A stretch of 64,000 bases of DNA from an uncultured Flavobacteriaceae bacterium (GCA_947495135.1 CANLXN010000006.1:124001-188000); one strand, 5' to 3'. Positions 26,107-34,886 are shown, counted from the first letter of the stretch. Numbers and translations are program-made. The notes: generated from the letters alone by a model not told the origin.

Positions 26107-26625
26107 ATGAAATTAAGTCGACTGTTTAAAATACTCTTTTCACTGTTGATCATCTTAAGCAATATAAGTTGTGATCAAATCACTAAAAAAAAGGTTCGAA
26201 CAGAAATTGCCAAAAATGAGACTATTAAAGTCTTAGATGATAATTTCATTCTAACCAATGTAGAGAATACTGGTGCCGCAATGGGCTTAGGTCAAAATCT
26301 TGGACCTGAATTGAAAATTATTTTTTTACAAGCCTTCCCGTTATTAGTTCTATTACTCATGTTTATTTACATTATTAAAGAGCATAAAACCTCAAAGTTA
26401 AATTTAGTTGCGGTTTCATTTATAATTGGAGGCGGAATTGGCAATATCTACGATCGTATTTTATTAAACTCTGTAACAGATTTTATGTATTTAGAATTTG
26501 GAACATTGCATACCGGTATTTTTAATATGGCCGATGTTTCGGTGGTGATTGGAACGGTTCTCATAGTACTAAATACGCTCCTTATAGAAATAAATAAATA
26601 TCGACTGGAGCCCAACAAATTCTAA
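26107..26625 (+). CDS. lspA: signal peptidase II (lipoprotein signal peptidase)
   Basis: 172 residues from the ATG at 26107; the ATG at 26065 would add 14 polar residues not expected in this family. An inner-membrane aspartyl protease that cuts prolipoproteins before the lipid-modified Cys. Four hydrophobic segments are visible. The family motifs are present: DQITKKK after the first segment, NTGAAMGLG, and the two catalytic aspartates Asp116 (GGGIGNIYDR) and Asp143 (FNMADV). The stretch before DQ contains a cysteine (NISC), an unusual detail. It is flanked by two paralogous exported-protein genes with which it shares no obvious function; it has its own promoter. It would process the several lipoproteins in this window. 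Confidence 0.93.
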   Translation: MKLSRLFKILFSLLIILSNISCDQITKKKVRTEIAKNETIKVLDDNFILTNVENTGAAMGLGQNLGPELKIIFLQAFPLLVLLLMFIYIIKEHKTSKLNLVAVSFIIGGGIGNIYDRILLNSVTDFMYLEFGTLHTGIFNMADVSVVIGTVLIVLNTLLIEINKYRLEPNKF

Positions 26626-26930
26626 CAAAATTCCTAAACGAGGATCAAGGATAGTTTTGAACTACAAATTATTATAGCTCAAAACACCCACTTATAAAAA
26701 GCCACTACTGTTACTTTCCATTAGTAATGCAGTGATGGTCAATTCTTACACTTTAGAACTATCTAATTACAATTCCTTGACCGTATCCATCAACAGCAAT
26801 AGGCCAACGTGAAGTGGCTATATCCCTAGTAAAACCATAGATTTTAGAGTTTGGCACGATGGTTGCAATTAGTCTACATGTACAAGCCCAACCAAGAAAA
26901 AGGTAAGTACAACTCTTAAAACTCAAGATT
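26626..26930. other. intergenic region between lspA and second paralogue
   Basis: 305 bases without a convincing gene. The only recognisable element is the sigma-54 type promoter at 26852-26867. A minus-strand frame through 26759-27019 is not credible. No terminator-like hairpin for lspA was found. Confidence 0.6.
26852..26867 (+). promoter_or_regulatory. sigma-54 (-24/-12) promoter, second paralogue
   Basis: TGGCAC at 26852-26857, GATGG spacer, TTGCA at 26863-26867: a perfect match to TGGCAC-N5-TTGCA. It is 64 bases before the ATG at 26931, the same distance as for the first paralogue (66). Upstream activator sites could not be identified by eye. Confidence 0.8.
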
Positions 26931-28205
26931 ATGAAAAAAGTAACAGCACTCTTATTAGGTTTATTCTTAGCTAGCTTCTCAATGAACGCTGCTAACGATA
27001 CTTCCGCCGAAAGCACCATGAATTTTTACGATGGTAAGTCTTATATTTTCGTCGAAAACGGCGTAGAATTTTCGGTTTTCCCTGATGGACAATTCGACTT
27101 TGTTTATGTTGGTAGAAACCAAGGTAGCAATGTAAGTATTAACGTAAACACACCAAATGTAAATGTTTCCTTCAATGGAGGTCGCGATTATGATGGCTAC
27201 GTTCAATACGACGATTACGGAGCTGTTATCCAGATAGAAGACGTTCCTGTATTTTATGACGAATATGGTCGTATTTCACAGGCAGGTGACGTAGAAATTC
27301 GTTATAACAACCGTCGCATTGTGCGAGTTGGTGGACTGCGAGTATTTTACAATAACTTTGGATACTTCGATTACTGTACCGGATTTGTTAGTCCGTTCTA
27401 CAGAACATACGTTTACCGTCCATGGCACGCATTTTATGCCCGTCCGTTCTTTAACAACTGTGTAGTATACGATTATCCTTACAGATCTTTTTATAGCCCA
27501 GTACGTTATAGCTACGCTCACCACAGAACTTACTATAACAGAGGTCGTTCTTCATACGCTAACGGAAGAAGAAGTTTCTACCGCCCTGGAAGTAGAGTAC
27601 ACTATAGAAATGGAAGATCTGCTGTAAATCGTAACTACAACCCGAACAGAAGAACTGGTATTGCAACTAGAGGAAATAGAGATGGTAGCAATAGAAGTTC
27701 GTTAAGAACAGGTTCAGACAGAAGAGGAAACAAGTCTACTACGAGACCAGTTTCTAGAGATACTAGAACAAAAGCGGTTTCAGGTAATACTAAGCGTGGT
27801 CAAATCAATAGAGATGCCAGCAAGAGAACAGCTGGTTCATCAACTAGACCTACTACTACTAAAAGAACGAAAGTAGCTAGTAACTCTAAGCGTAGCCAAA
27901 TCAACAGAAATGCGAACAGAAGAACTGCTAGCACGTCTAAAAGATCTACTACCGTAAATAGAGGAACTAACTCTTCGAATCGATCGGTAGCAAAAAGACA
28001 GAACACGGTAAAGCGTTCAAGTACAAGTAACAAAAGATCTTCTTCTGTAAATAGAAAAAGCGCTCCGAGTAGAAAAAGTACTGCTTCAAGAAGCAATACT
28101 TCAGTAAGAAAAAACACGCCTTCTCGCTCAAAGAGTTCGGTGAGCAGAAAATCTACTTCTTCAAGATCAAGAGGTAGTGCTCCAAAAAGAGGAAGAGGCA
28201 TTTAA
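26931..28205 (+). CDS. exported protein with long Arg/Ser/Lys-rich C-terminal tail
   Basis: 424 residues. Signal peptide about residues 1-20. Residues 35-150 match the shorter paralogue: FVENGVEFSVFPDGQFDF, then repeats such as GAVIQIEDVPVFYDEYG, GRISQAGDVEIRYNN and RRIVRVGGLRVFYNN. Residues 150-235 are Tyr/Arg/His-rich. From about residue 240 to the end almost only Arg, Lys, Ser, Thr, Asn, Gly and Ala occur, with just four acidic residues in 185, including two copies of a roughly 30-residue unit (KRGQINRDASKRTA and KRSQINRNANRRTA). The tail resembles histone H1-like or protamine-like sequence, but the signal peptide places it outside the cytoplasm, where it could bind polyanions such as LPS, polysaccharide or DNA (inference). 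A perfect sigma-54 promoter precedes it. Confidence 0.82.
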   Translation: MKKVTALLLGLFLASFSMNAANDTSAESTMNFYDGKSYIFVENGVEFSVFPDGQFDFVYVGRNQGSNVSINVNTPNVNVSFNGGRDYDGYVQYDDYGAVIQIEDVPVFYDEYGRISQAGDVEIRYNNRRIVRVGGLRVFYNNFGYFDYCTGFVSPFYRTYVYRPWHAFYARPFFNNCVVYDYPYRSFYSPVRYSYAHHRTYYNRGRSSYANGRRSFYRPGSRVHYRNGRSAVNRNYNPNRRTGIATRGNRDGSNRSSLRTGSDRRGNKSTTRPVSRDTRTKAVSGNTKRGQINRDASKRTAGSSTRPTTTKRTKVASNSKRSQINRNANRRTASTSKRSTTVNRGTNSSNRSVAKRQNTVKRSSTSNKRSSSVNRKSAPSRKSTASRSNTSVRKNTPSRSKSSVSRKSTSSRSRGSAPKRGRGI

Positions 28206-28211
28206 GATTTT

Positions 28212-28225
28212 TTTGGTTGGTTAGT
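28212..28225 (+). repeat. shared 14-base element after paralogue 2
   Basis: Second copy of TTTGGTTGGTTAGT, seven bases after the stop at 28205 and just before the terminator hairpin; the first copy is at 25932-25945. Confidence 0.6.
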
Positions 28226-28227
28226 GA

Positions 28228-28270
28228 GAAACCCTCGTGATGCTTCGGCAGATCGAGGGTTTCCCTTTTA
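28228..28270 (+). terminator. rho-independent terminator after paralogue 2
   Basis: Perfect 10-base-pair stem gaaaccctcg (28228-28237) with cgagggtttc (28254-28263), 16-base loop, then ccttttag. The downstream 28271-28468 stretch shows nothing recognisable. Confidence 0.75.
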
Positions 28271-28468
28271 GATATGAGATGAAAAGATTTTGGATCGACT
28301 TTTACAATTTTGTTCTGAAGTTTATTTTTTTCTCCTTCTACAAATAGCGGGTCAAGTCCAAATCCTCCCTATTTGTTGTATTCTGGTTGTTGGCTCCAGT
28401 TCCCTATTCCCTATTTCTGGTAGTGTAAACTAACTAATCAAAACTCTGAATCGTCTACCGTATGGTTT

Positions 28469-29773
28469 CTATGCGGTGCGTTCTACTTCGTCCTTTATTA
28501 ACTTAGACATTGCCCTAGTTAATTCTTTCCTGCTGTACTTTTGAACGTTTGCGCTGGGTTTTTCGTCTACCGACGACATTCCATCTTTATATTGCTTATA
28601 ACACTTCAGAATATACTCCTTGATTGCTTTCTCTTCTGAATACCTGCAAAAACGGCCAGCACTCGTTTCATCAATAATTGCTTCCATGTCGCTTCCCTCC
28701 GGGCCTAGGCAAAGGATGGGACGTCTTGCCTGAAGGTATTCGAATAATTTTCCAGGAATAATTGCTTTTGTTTCCAGCTTATCCATTTCAATTAGGAGCA
28801 AAAGTTGAGCATTATGCTGCAGCTGTAAAGCTTCCGTGTGGGATACATAACCAGGAACAGTTGTCTTACCAATTAAATGGTATTTAGCAAGACTTTCCTT
28901 GATTTCTTCTCCCACGGCTCCTACCAACCTAATTTGGAGCGATTCTTTGAAATCGGATTTTTCCGAAGAAATTTCAGCAATAATTTTCCATAATACTTCG
29001 GGGTTTCTATTGCTCAATAGGGAACCTACATGAACCAAACTAAAGTTAGCATCCAACTGTGTCCGTAATCCCTTTACCTCATCGTAACCATTTGTGATCA
29101 CTTCAATAGGTCTTTTCGTAATTTTTTTAAACTCTTCCTTGGTCGTTGGGCTAGTCACCACCACTTGATCCGCCGTGTTTAAAACAGTTTTCTCAAGTCT
29201 TTTATGCTTTTTTTCTGAAATTTTAGTGAGGCGAAGTGATTTATGATAATGAATAGTAGTCCAAGGGTCTCTAAAATCTGCTATCCACTTTAAATTTAAT
29301 TTTCTTCTAAGTTGGAGTCCTATTAAATGTAAACTATGTGGAGGGCCAGTGGTAATAACGGTATCTATTTCATTATTTGAAAGATAGTTGGTCAAATAGG
29401 CCACAGAGGGCTTTACCCAGCCAATTCTGGCATCAGGGATAAACAAATTACCTCGAACGAACAACATGAGCTTTTCTAAAAAAGAGGGGTTCTTTTCTGA
29501 AATGATTCCGCTACTTATCTGTTTTGTCTTTTTTCGTGAAAACCACTTGGCAAATCGGTAGGGCTCTTTGATAGGAAACTGAATAACTTCAATTCCTTGT
29601 GGTATTTCAGAAACAAATCCTTCATCCTGTAGTGGGTAATGTGCATTTTCGGGAACAAAAACCACCGGTTCAATCCCAAATTCTCTAAAGTATTTAACAA
29701 ATTTCAACCAACGCTGTACTCCTGGACCACCTGCAGGCGGCCAATAATAACATATAATGAGTACTTTTCTCAT
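28469..29773 (-). CDS. glycosyltransferase, GT-B fold (family 4-like)
   Basis: 434 residues, no signal peptide. N-terminal Rossmann start MRKVLIICYYWPPAGGPGVQRW with the glycine-rich loop typical of family 4-like transferases, followed by KYFREFGIEPVVFVPE. The C-terminal half has VITNGYDE, FSLVHVGSLLSNRNPEVLW, and the nucleotide-sugar site PGKLFEYLQARRPILCLGPEGSDMEAIIDE (split in the sequence by short segments). It should transfer a sugar to a polysaccharide or lipid-linked glycan at the inner face of the membrane; donor and acceptor are unknown. The YfhO-like gene lies six bases upstream on the same strand, so they share an operon, consistent with surface glycan assembly. Confidence 0.87.
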   Translation of the reverse strand: MRKVLIICYYWPPAGGPGVQRWLKFVKYFREFGIEPVVFVPENAHYPLQDEGFVSEIPQGIEVIQFPIKEPYRFAKWFSRKKTKQISSGIISEKNPSFLEKLMLFVRGNLFIPDARIGWVKPSVAYLTNYLSNNEIDTVITTGPPHSLHLIGLQLRRKLNLKWIADFRDPWTTIHYHKSLRLTKISEKKHKRLEKTVLNTADQVVVTSPTTKEEFKKITKRPIEVITNGYDEVKGLRTQLDANFSLVHVGSLLSNRNPEVLWKIIAEISSEKSDFKESLQIRLVGAVGEEIKESLAKYHLIGKTTVPGYVSHTEALQLQHNAQLLLLIEMDKLETKAIIPGKLFEYLQARRPILCLGPEGSDMEAIIDETSAGRFCRYSEEKAIKEYILKCYKQYKDGMSSVDEKPSANVQKYSRKELTRAMSKLIKDEVERTA

Positions 29774-29779
29774 AGTTGG

Positions 29780-32227
29780 TTATTCAGAAATACTGGGTTC
29801 TCTTTTCCGTAGAAATAAAAACACCGTTCCTGCTAAGATCAAGAAAAACAGTATACTACTCATTAAACTAATAGTACTTCCTGTTTTTACCACAGTTGGT
29901 TCAAACTTAAATTCTATTTGATGGGCTCCTTCAGGAACCACCATAGCTCTTAAGGTGTAATTAGCTCTAAAATGTTCTGCTGGCTTACCATCGATATAAG
30001 CATTCCAACCATTGGGATAATACACTTCAGAGAAAATGGCTAATTGAGGTGATGTGGTAGAAGTTTCATAAACTAAGTGATTAGGCGCATGACTTTCAAG
30101 GTAAATAGACGCTAGTGTGTCTCTCTCCATATCTTTCGTCGGGATCTTATCCAAGAACTCTTGCAACACTACCGCAGTTGTCTTGGTATTCAAACTATCA
30201 AGTAATAGTAATTCTTCATCTGCGTTACGAGCGGGAATTACATTTTCAACATACCATGCTGGTCCATTGGCGAAAGGGTTTTCTTGAGACACAACAGCTC
30301 CTTCTCGGGTTCGCCCCATGGTATACTTCACATTCAACATATTCAGGATATTGGCATCGCCTTTGTACAAATAAAATTCGTTTATATCCTGCATTCTGCT
30401 CGGCTTGGCAGCATGATATCCACCTAAAGCGTTGTGATAAAAACTCGCCTGACCACTATTAAATGGATCTCCAGCCGACTTATCATATACTCTATAATGA
30501 CTTTTATCCTTGATAATATTCTCGTCTGCCTCACTTAAAGGAAACGGTTTTTCCATATAACGAGCAGGCACAAAACTATCTTTATTTACGTAACGCTGAT
30601 CTACCCCCACAAGGTCTACTACAATCAAAACAGCCAATAATCCAACCGCCCAAGTTTCCTTCAATTTTTCAGTCAAAACTAACCACAATGCAGCAGCCGT
30701 AAGCAATACAAATAGCACTGAACGAAGCGCGTCTGAAGTAAATACCGACATTCTATCCTCTCTCACTGCATCCATGAAAGGAACACCCAGTCCTTCTATG
30801 ATTTGCTCGTCATACGGACTAGCAAAATCCAATAAAACCGATTTAAACAATAAGAAAATAAGTCCTATTCCACCTACTATTCCGGTAGCATATAATAACG
30901 CTTTCTTCTTTTGCTCCTTCTTTTGAAAGTCGTTGAAAAATTGATGCAGTCCAACAACAGCAAGGATGGGCAAAACTAGTTCAATAATTACCTGTATGGA
31001 CGAAACTGCCCTAAACTTGTTGTAAAGAGGAACGTAGTTGATAAAGAACTCTGTCAAGAACGAAAAGTTCTTCCCCCATGAAAGCAATAAACTGAGTGTG
31101 AATCCAGCAACAATCCACCATTTAAGCCGGCCACGAATTAAAAACAGTGCCATTACAGCAAGCAGCAAAATTACTGCCCCTACATAAGCGGGTGCCGCCA
31201 CTATAGGCTGATCTCCCCAATACAAGGGTATTTGTCTGTTTACAAATTCTGTAGCCTCTTTAGGAGAAGCGCCTTCTTTCATTATTTGATCAATTGCCTT
31301 TGAATCCTCAGGAAATTCATCACTAGAACCACCTCCCATAAAGGCTGGAATAAATAAATTAAAAGACTCTAGTTTTCCATAACTATAGGTAGTGATATAA
31401 TCAAAATCTAATCCTCCCAAATTTTCCTTCGGACTGCCGTCTGGTGTAATCGTGAGATCAGACTTACCTCTGGTAGATGTGTCTGCATATTCTTTGGTAG
31501 CCAGAATATTAGTCGCATTTAAACCAAGTGCAAGCAATACTGCTAAAGCCATCACTCCAATGGCCTTGAAGTAATGAGGAATCATTTTTTTTCTGAAAGC
31601 ATCTACCAAATAAGCAATACCAATACAAACTACTAGGAGTAATAAATAGTATGTCATTTGGAAGTGATTGGCCACTAACTCTAAGGCCATCGCCACGGCC
31701 GTTAATAAAAACCCCTGCAGGTATTTTCCTTTGAAAGTGAGTATAACCCCACTTATAACCAGGGGCATATAAGCAATGGCATGGGCTTTGGCGTTGTGTC
31801 CTACCCCAAGTATAATGATTAAATAGGTAGAAAATCCGAAGCCTAATGCTCCTAAAAAGGCCAATTTGTAATCAACTTTTAGCACTAGGAATAAAATATA
31901 AATTCCAATAAAATAAAGAAAAAGGTAATCGGCTGGGCGTGGAAGGAACCTAATGGCTAGATCGAGTTTTTTAATATAATTATGAGGATATTTGGCACCT
32001 AGTTGATACGTTGGCATCCCTCCGAAGGCACTATTAGTCCAATAAGTTTCTTCTCCAGTGGCTTTTCTAAAATCGTTTTGTTGCTTCGCCATTCCTGTAT
32101 ACTGAACAATATCACTTTGAAAAATGGACTGTCCTTTCAACACTGGATGAAAATAAGCTAATGAAGCCAAAACGAACAAAACCAAAACAACTAAATGCGG
32201 GAGTATTCTCTTGAAACTAATCTGCAT
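29780..32227 (-). CDS. YfhO-like polytopic membrane protein
   Basis: 815 residues. A membrane protein with about twelve to fourteen hydrophobic segments and a large extracytoplasmic domain near the C-terminus (about residues 560-785), ending with a last helix (SLMSSILFFLILAGTVFLFL) and a basic tail. The FQSDIVQYTGMAKQQNDFRKA, FGGMPTYQLGAKYP and GVGHNAKAHAIAYMPLV segments, together with the late YPNGWNAYIDGKPAEHFRANYTLRA, are hallmarks of the YfhO group, which has a GT-C-like layout and has been linked to glycosylation of cell-surface polymers in other phyla. Upstream partner of the glycosyltransferase gene (six-base gap). Confidence 0.87.
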   Translation of the reverse strand: MQISFKRILPHLVVLVLFVLASLAYFHPVLKGQSIFQSDIVQYTGMAKQQNDFRKATGEETYWTNSAFGGMPTYQLGAKYPHNYIKKLDLAIRFLPRPADYLFLYFIGIYILFLVLKVDYKLAFLGALGFGFSTYLIIILGVGHNAKAHAIAYMPLVISGVILTFKGKYLQGFLLTAVAMALELVANHFQMTYYLLLLVVCIGIAYLVDAFRKKMIPHYFKAIGVMALAVLLALGLNATNILATKEYADTSTRGKSDLTITPDGSPKENLGGLDFDYITTYSYGKLESFNLFIPAFMGGGSSDEFPEDSKAIDQIMKEGASPKEATEFVNRQIPLYWGDQPIVAAPAYVGAVILLLAVMALFLIRGRLKWWIVAGFTLSLLLSWGKNFSFLTEFFINYVPLYNKFRAVSSIQVIIELVLPILAVVGLHQFFNDFQKKEQKKKALLYATGIVGGIGLIFLLFKSVLLDFASPYDEQIIEGLGVPFMDAVREDRMSVFTSDALRSVLFVLLTAAALWLVLTEKLKETWAVGLLAVLIVVDLVGVDQRYVNKDSFVPARYMEKPFPLSEADENIIKDKSHYRVYDKSAGDPFNSGQASFYHNALGGYHAAKPSRMQDINEFYLYKGDANILNMLNVKYTMGRTREGAVVSQENPFANGPAWYVENVIPARNADEELLLLDSLNTKTTAVVLQEFLDKIPTKDMERDTLASIYLESHAPNHLVYETSTTSPQLAIFSEVYYPNGWNAYIDGKPAEHFRANYTLRAMVVPEGAHQIEFKFEPTVVKTGSTISLMSSILFFLILAGTVFLFLRKREPSISE

Positions 32228-32322
32228 AAAAACCGAAATTAAGAAAGAGGGAAATTATAAAAAATATGCTAGATACTAGACATCACAGCACAGAAATAAA
32301 AGTAAAAGATTTTGTAAAAAAC

Positions 32323-32589
32323 TTAGTCTATCTCTTCAAAATCCACATACTCACCCACTACTTTTTTAGAAGTACGGGTATTTTTTTTAGGAACCTTGTC
32401 GAAGCTAGTGTTGCCGCTAGAGGTTTCATTCGGCTGTTGGAAAGGATTGCCTCCAAACGCATTTTCGAAACGCTGAGAAGCCTTCTTAGCAATGAACCGC
32501 ATAAGATAAGGGCCGAAGAAACGAAAAGAAAACTTCAGGGTATAATATACCAAGAGTATTATTAGAATCGTTTTTAAGAAAGTAATCAT
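32323..32589 (-). CDS. DUF4834 family small membrane protein
   Basis: 88 residues. One N-terminal membrane helix (FLKTILIILLVYYTLKFSF), then a positively charged amphipathic stretch (GPYLMRFIAKKASQRFENAFGG) and a disordered polar tail ending EYVDFEEID. The layout and the GPYLMRF motif fit the DUF4834 family of Bacteroidota, whose function is unknown. It lies 95 bases upstream of the YfhO-like gene and may head that operon; a -7 box is present upstream. Confidence 0.82.
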   Translation of the reverse strand: MITFLKTILIILLVYYTLKFSFRFFGPYLMRFIAKKASQRFENAFGGNPFQQPNETSSGNTSFDKVPKKNTRTSKKVVGEYVDFEEID

Positions 32590-32639
32590 TCGTAGTTAAT
32601 TTGAATTTTGAAGCAACTAGGCATCAAGACAACTAAGTT

Positions 32640-32647
32640 CAAAAGTA
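32640..32647 (-). promoter_or_regulatory. -7 box TACTTTTG for the DUF4834 gene
   Basis: Minus-strand TACTTTTG, 50 bases upstream of the ATG at 32589; probable promoter of the DUF4834-YfhO-glycosyltransferase unit. Confidence 0.45.
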
Positions 32648-32701
32648 CATAATGCTTCAGAAAAAGAAGAAGAACAAGTATTAAATAAATGATAAATCTT
32701 A

Positions 32702-32709
32702 TATCTTTG
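32702..32709 (+). promoter_or_regulatory. -7 box TATCTTTG for the outer-membrane protein gene
   Basis: Exact TAnnTTTG match, 17 bases before the ATG at 32727. Confidence 0.6.
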
Positions 32710-32726
32710 AACTAAACCCAAAAACT

Positions 32727-33749
32727 ATGCGAATTCAACCTAGTCTACTATTTCTACTGCTATTCTTACCGTTTATGGTGCAGGCGCAATACACAGACAA
32801 GATTAACACGAATAGACCCGGAGTCTCCCAAGGAGCTTTTTCGGTAGGAAAAAAAGTGCTTCAATTTGAAAGTGGGCTTTCATTTGGTAAAGAAAAGCAT
32901 GGATTACTGGAAACAGATGCAAGCATTTTTAACATGGATTATGCAGTACGTTATGGCTTTTGGAAGGAAGAATTGGAAGTGAGTATTATAGGGGCCTTTC
33001 AAAGAGATGCCATCACAGATTCTAGGGGAGCTAATGAGGTAGATTTCACACAAAGTAATTTTAAAAGTAATACTGTTGGATTAAAATACTTAGTCTACGA
33101 TCCCTATCGAAGTCGAGAAGAAGCAGGGCCAAATCTTTACAGCTGGAAAGCCAACAACAAATTCCAATGGTCTGACCTCATCCCGGCAATATCGGTTTAC
33201 GCTGGTGCTAATTTCGATTTTGCAGATAACCCGTTTACACCAGAACCCGAAAGCTCGATTAGTCCAAAAATCGTACTATCTACTCAAAACAATTGGGTGG
33301 GAGGCTTTGTATTAGTAACTAATATTATTGCGGATAGAGTGGGTACAGATTTTCCAACCTATGGATATATTATTACTTTAACTCATGCTACGAACTCCTA
33401 TTTTTCTATTTTTATTGAAAATCAAGGTTTCAAGAGCGATTTTTATGCAGATCAATTATTTCGTGGTGGTGCCGCTGCTCTAATAACCGATGATTTGCAT
33501 GTAGATTTATCACTCACTGTTAATTTTAAAGATACGCCTTCGGTTTTCTATGGCAGACTGGGTGTTGCATATAGATTTGACCTTCACAAAGAAGATGAGT
33601 ATATTGAAGAAAAAGGAAAAACGGCAAGAGATGCTAGACGAGCCGAAAAGGATAAGAAAAAAGCACTAAAGAAGAAAAACAAGAAAAAGCGCAAAGGCGA
33701 TTTCGAAATAGAAGATGACGAAGGCGAAGGTGATGATGGCGGATTATAG
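32727..33749 (+). CDS. outer-membrane transporter-like beta-barrel with charged tail
   Basis: 340 residues. Signal peptide about residues 1-20 (cut after VQAQ region). The body starts with DKINTNRPGVSQGAFSVGKKVLQFESGLSF, the usual opening of small flavobacterial barrels of the MetA/phenol-degradation transporter type, followed by about twelve beta strands to about residue 285 (VFYGRLGVAYRFDL). The remaining 55 residues are a highly charged cytoplasm-like tail: KKKALKKKNKKKRKGD then EIEDDEGEGDDGGL, an unusual basic-then-acidic extension for an outer-membrane protein. It is followed after 12 bases by the acetyltransferase gene. Substrate unknown. Confidence 0.8.
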   Translation: MRIQPSLLFLLLFLPFMVQAQYTDKINTNRPGVSQGAFSVGKKVLQFESGLSFGKEKHGLLETDASIFNMDYAVRYGFWKEELEVSIIGAFQRDAITDSRGANEVDFTQSNFKSNTVGLKYLVYDPYRSREEAGPNLYSWKANNKFQWSDLIPAISVYAGANFDFADNPFTPEPESSISPKIVLSTQNNWVGGFVLVTNIIADRVGTDFPTYGYIITLTHATNSYFSIFIENQGFKSDFYADQLFRGGAAALITDDLHVDLSLTVNFKDTPSVFYGRLGVAYRFDLHKEDEYIEEKGKTARDARRAEKDKKKALKKKNKKKRKGDFEIEDDEGEGDDGGL

Positions 33750-33761
33750 AATAAGGATTAT

Positions 33762-34880
33762 ATGATAGAAGTAGTACAAGTAACCAACCACAGTGGATTA
33801 AAGAAGTTCGTTTCATTTCCTTTTGAACTTTACAAAGACTGCACTTATTGGGTGCCTCCTCTTATTAAAGATGAAATCGAAACACTGGATAGCACTAAAA
33901 ATCCCGTATTCAAAAATGCAGAAGCTCAATACTATTTGGCATATCTCGATGGAAAAGTGGCCGGAAGGATCGCTGTTATTATAAATCACCTCGAGGTAAA
34001 TGAACAAAATAAAAAGAAAATCCGTTTTGGATGGTTTGATGTTATTGATAATATCGCTGTAACCGAGGCACTTCTTGAGAAAGTGTACGAAGCAGGGCGA
34101 AAGCACAATTTGGAGTATGCCGAAGGACCTGTTGGTTTTTCAAATATGGAGAAAGCGGGGATCTTAACTAAAGGCTTTGAGGAAATGAACACCATGATTA
34201 CTTGGTATCATTACCCCTACTATGCAGAACATTTCGAGAAGTTGGGTTATGAAAAACAAGCGACCTGGGTTGAATTTCGATTGAGCATTCCACCTCAAGC
34301 CTTTGAAAAGGTAAAAAAATTCTCAGGCCTTATTAGAAAACGATATGAATTATCGGTTATTCGTTTTAAAAATAAAAAGGAGATTCTTCCCTATGTAGAC
34401 GAAATGTTTGGTTTACTGAACAATACATACAATACGCTACAAACATTTGTTCCTATCCAGCAATATCAAATTGACTATTACAAGGAAAAATATTTTTCAT
34501 TTATACATCCAGATTACATCACTTGTATTAAAGATAAGAATGGTAAACTTATAGCATTTTCAGTAGTGATGCCATCTTTTTCAAAAGCCCTAAAAAAAGC
34601 CAACGGAAAGCTTTTTCCATTTGGTTGGTATCATATCCTTCAGGCGCAGAAAAAAAGCGAGACTGCGGCGTTTTATTTAATTGGTATTGACCCAGAATAT
34701 CAAGGAAAAGGGGTTACTGCCATCATCTTTGAAGAGATGCAAAATCTATTTAATTCTAAGGGTATTAGTGTAGTCGAAACCAATCCCGAACTAGAGGAAA
34801 ACACAGCTGTTCAATTGTTATGGAAGGATTATTCTCCCGTACAGCATAAGGAACGTAGTACTTTTCGAAAAGACCTCTAA
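33762..34880 (+). CDS. GNAT-fold acetyltransferase-like protein
   Basis: 372 residues, cytoplasmic. The C-terminal half carries a GNAT acetyl-CoA site (AAFYLIGIDPEYQGKGVTAII, with the QGKG loop) and ends VETNPELEENTAVQLLWKDY. The N-terminal half (FPFELYKDCTYWVPPLIKDE, EGPVGFSNMEKAGILTKGFEE) matches a conserved domain that in bacterial relatives is fused to GNAT folds. Flavobacterial orthologues are sometimes labelled GTP cyclohydrolase, which the sequence does not support. It converges on the sulfonolipid-type acyltransferase gene, separated only by a shared terminator; a functional link to lipid synthesis is possible but unproven. Confidence 0.8.
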   Translation: MIEVVQVTNHSGLKKFVSFPFELYKDCTYWVPPLIKDEIETLDSTKNPVFKNAEAQYYLAYLDGKVAGRIAVIINHLEVNEQNKKKIRFGWFDVIDNIAVTEALLEKVYEAGRKHNLEYAEGPVGFSNMEKAGILTKGFEEMNTMITWYHYPYYAEHFEKLGYEKQATWVEFRLSIPPQAFEKVKKFSGLIRKRYELSVIRFKNKKEILPYVDEMFGLLNNTYNTLQTFVPIQQYQIDYYKEKYFSFIHPDYITCIKDKNGKLIAFSVVMPSFSKALKKANGKLFPFGWYHILQAQKKSETAAFYLIGIDPEYQGKGVTAIIFEEMQNLFNSKGISVVETNPELEENTAVQLLWKDYSPVQHKERSTFRKDL

Positions 34881-34886
34881 TAAATA

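Noticed and set aside
27800-28201. 133-codon minus-strand frame opposite the basic tail
   Set aside because: It is the antisense of the Arg/Ser/Lys-rich repeats and translates to Leu/Glu/Val low-complexity sequence; no promoter or start context.
31990-32010. TGGCAC followed by TTGAT resembling a sigma-54 promoter
   Set aside because: The spacer is four bases, the -12 element is poor, and it lies in the coding region of the YfhO-like gene with nothing downstream.
32266-32565. 99-codon plus-strand frame over the DUF4834 gene
   Set aside because: Antisense to a recognisable family protein; ends inside it.
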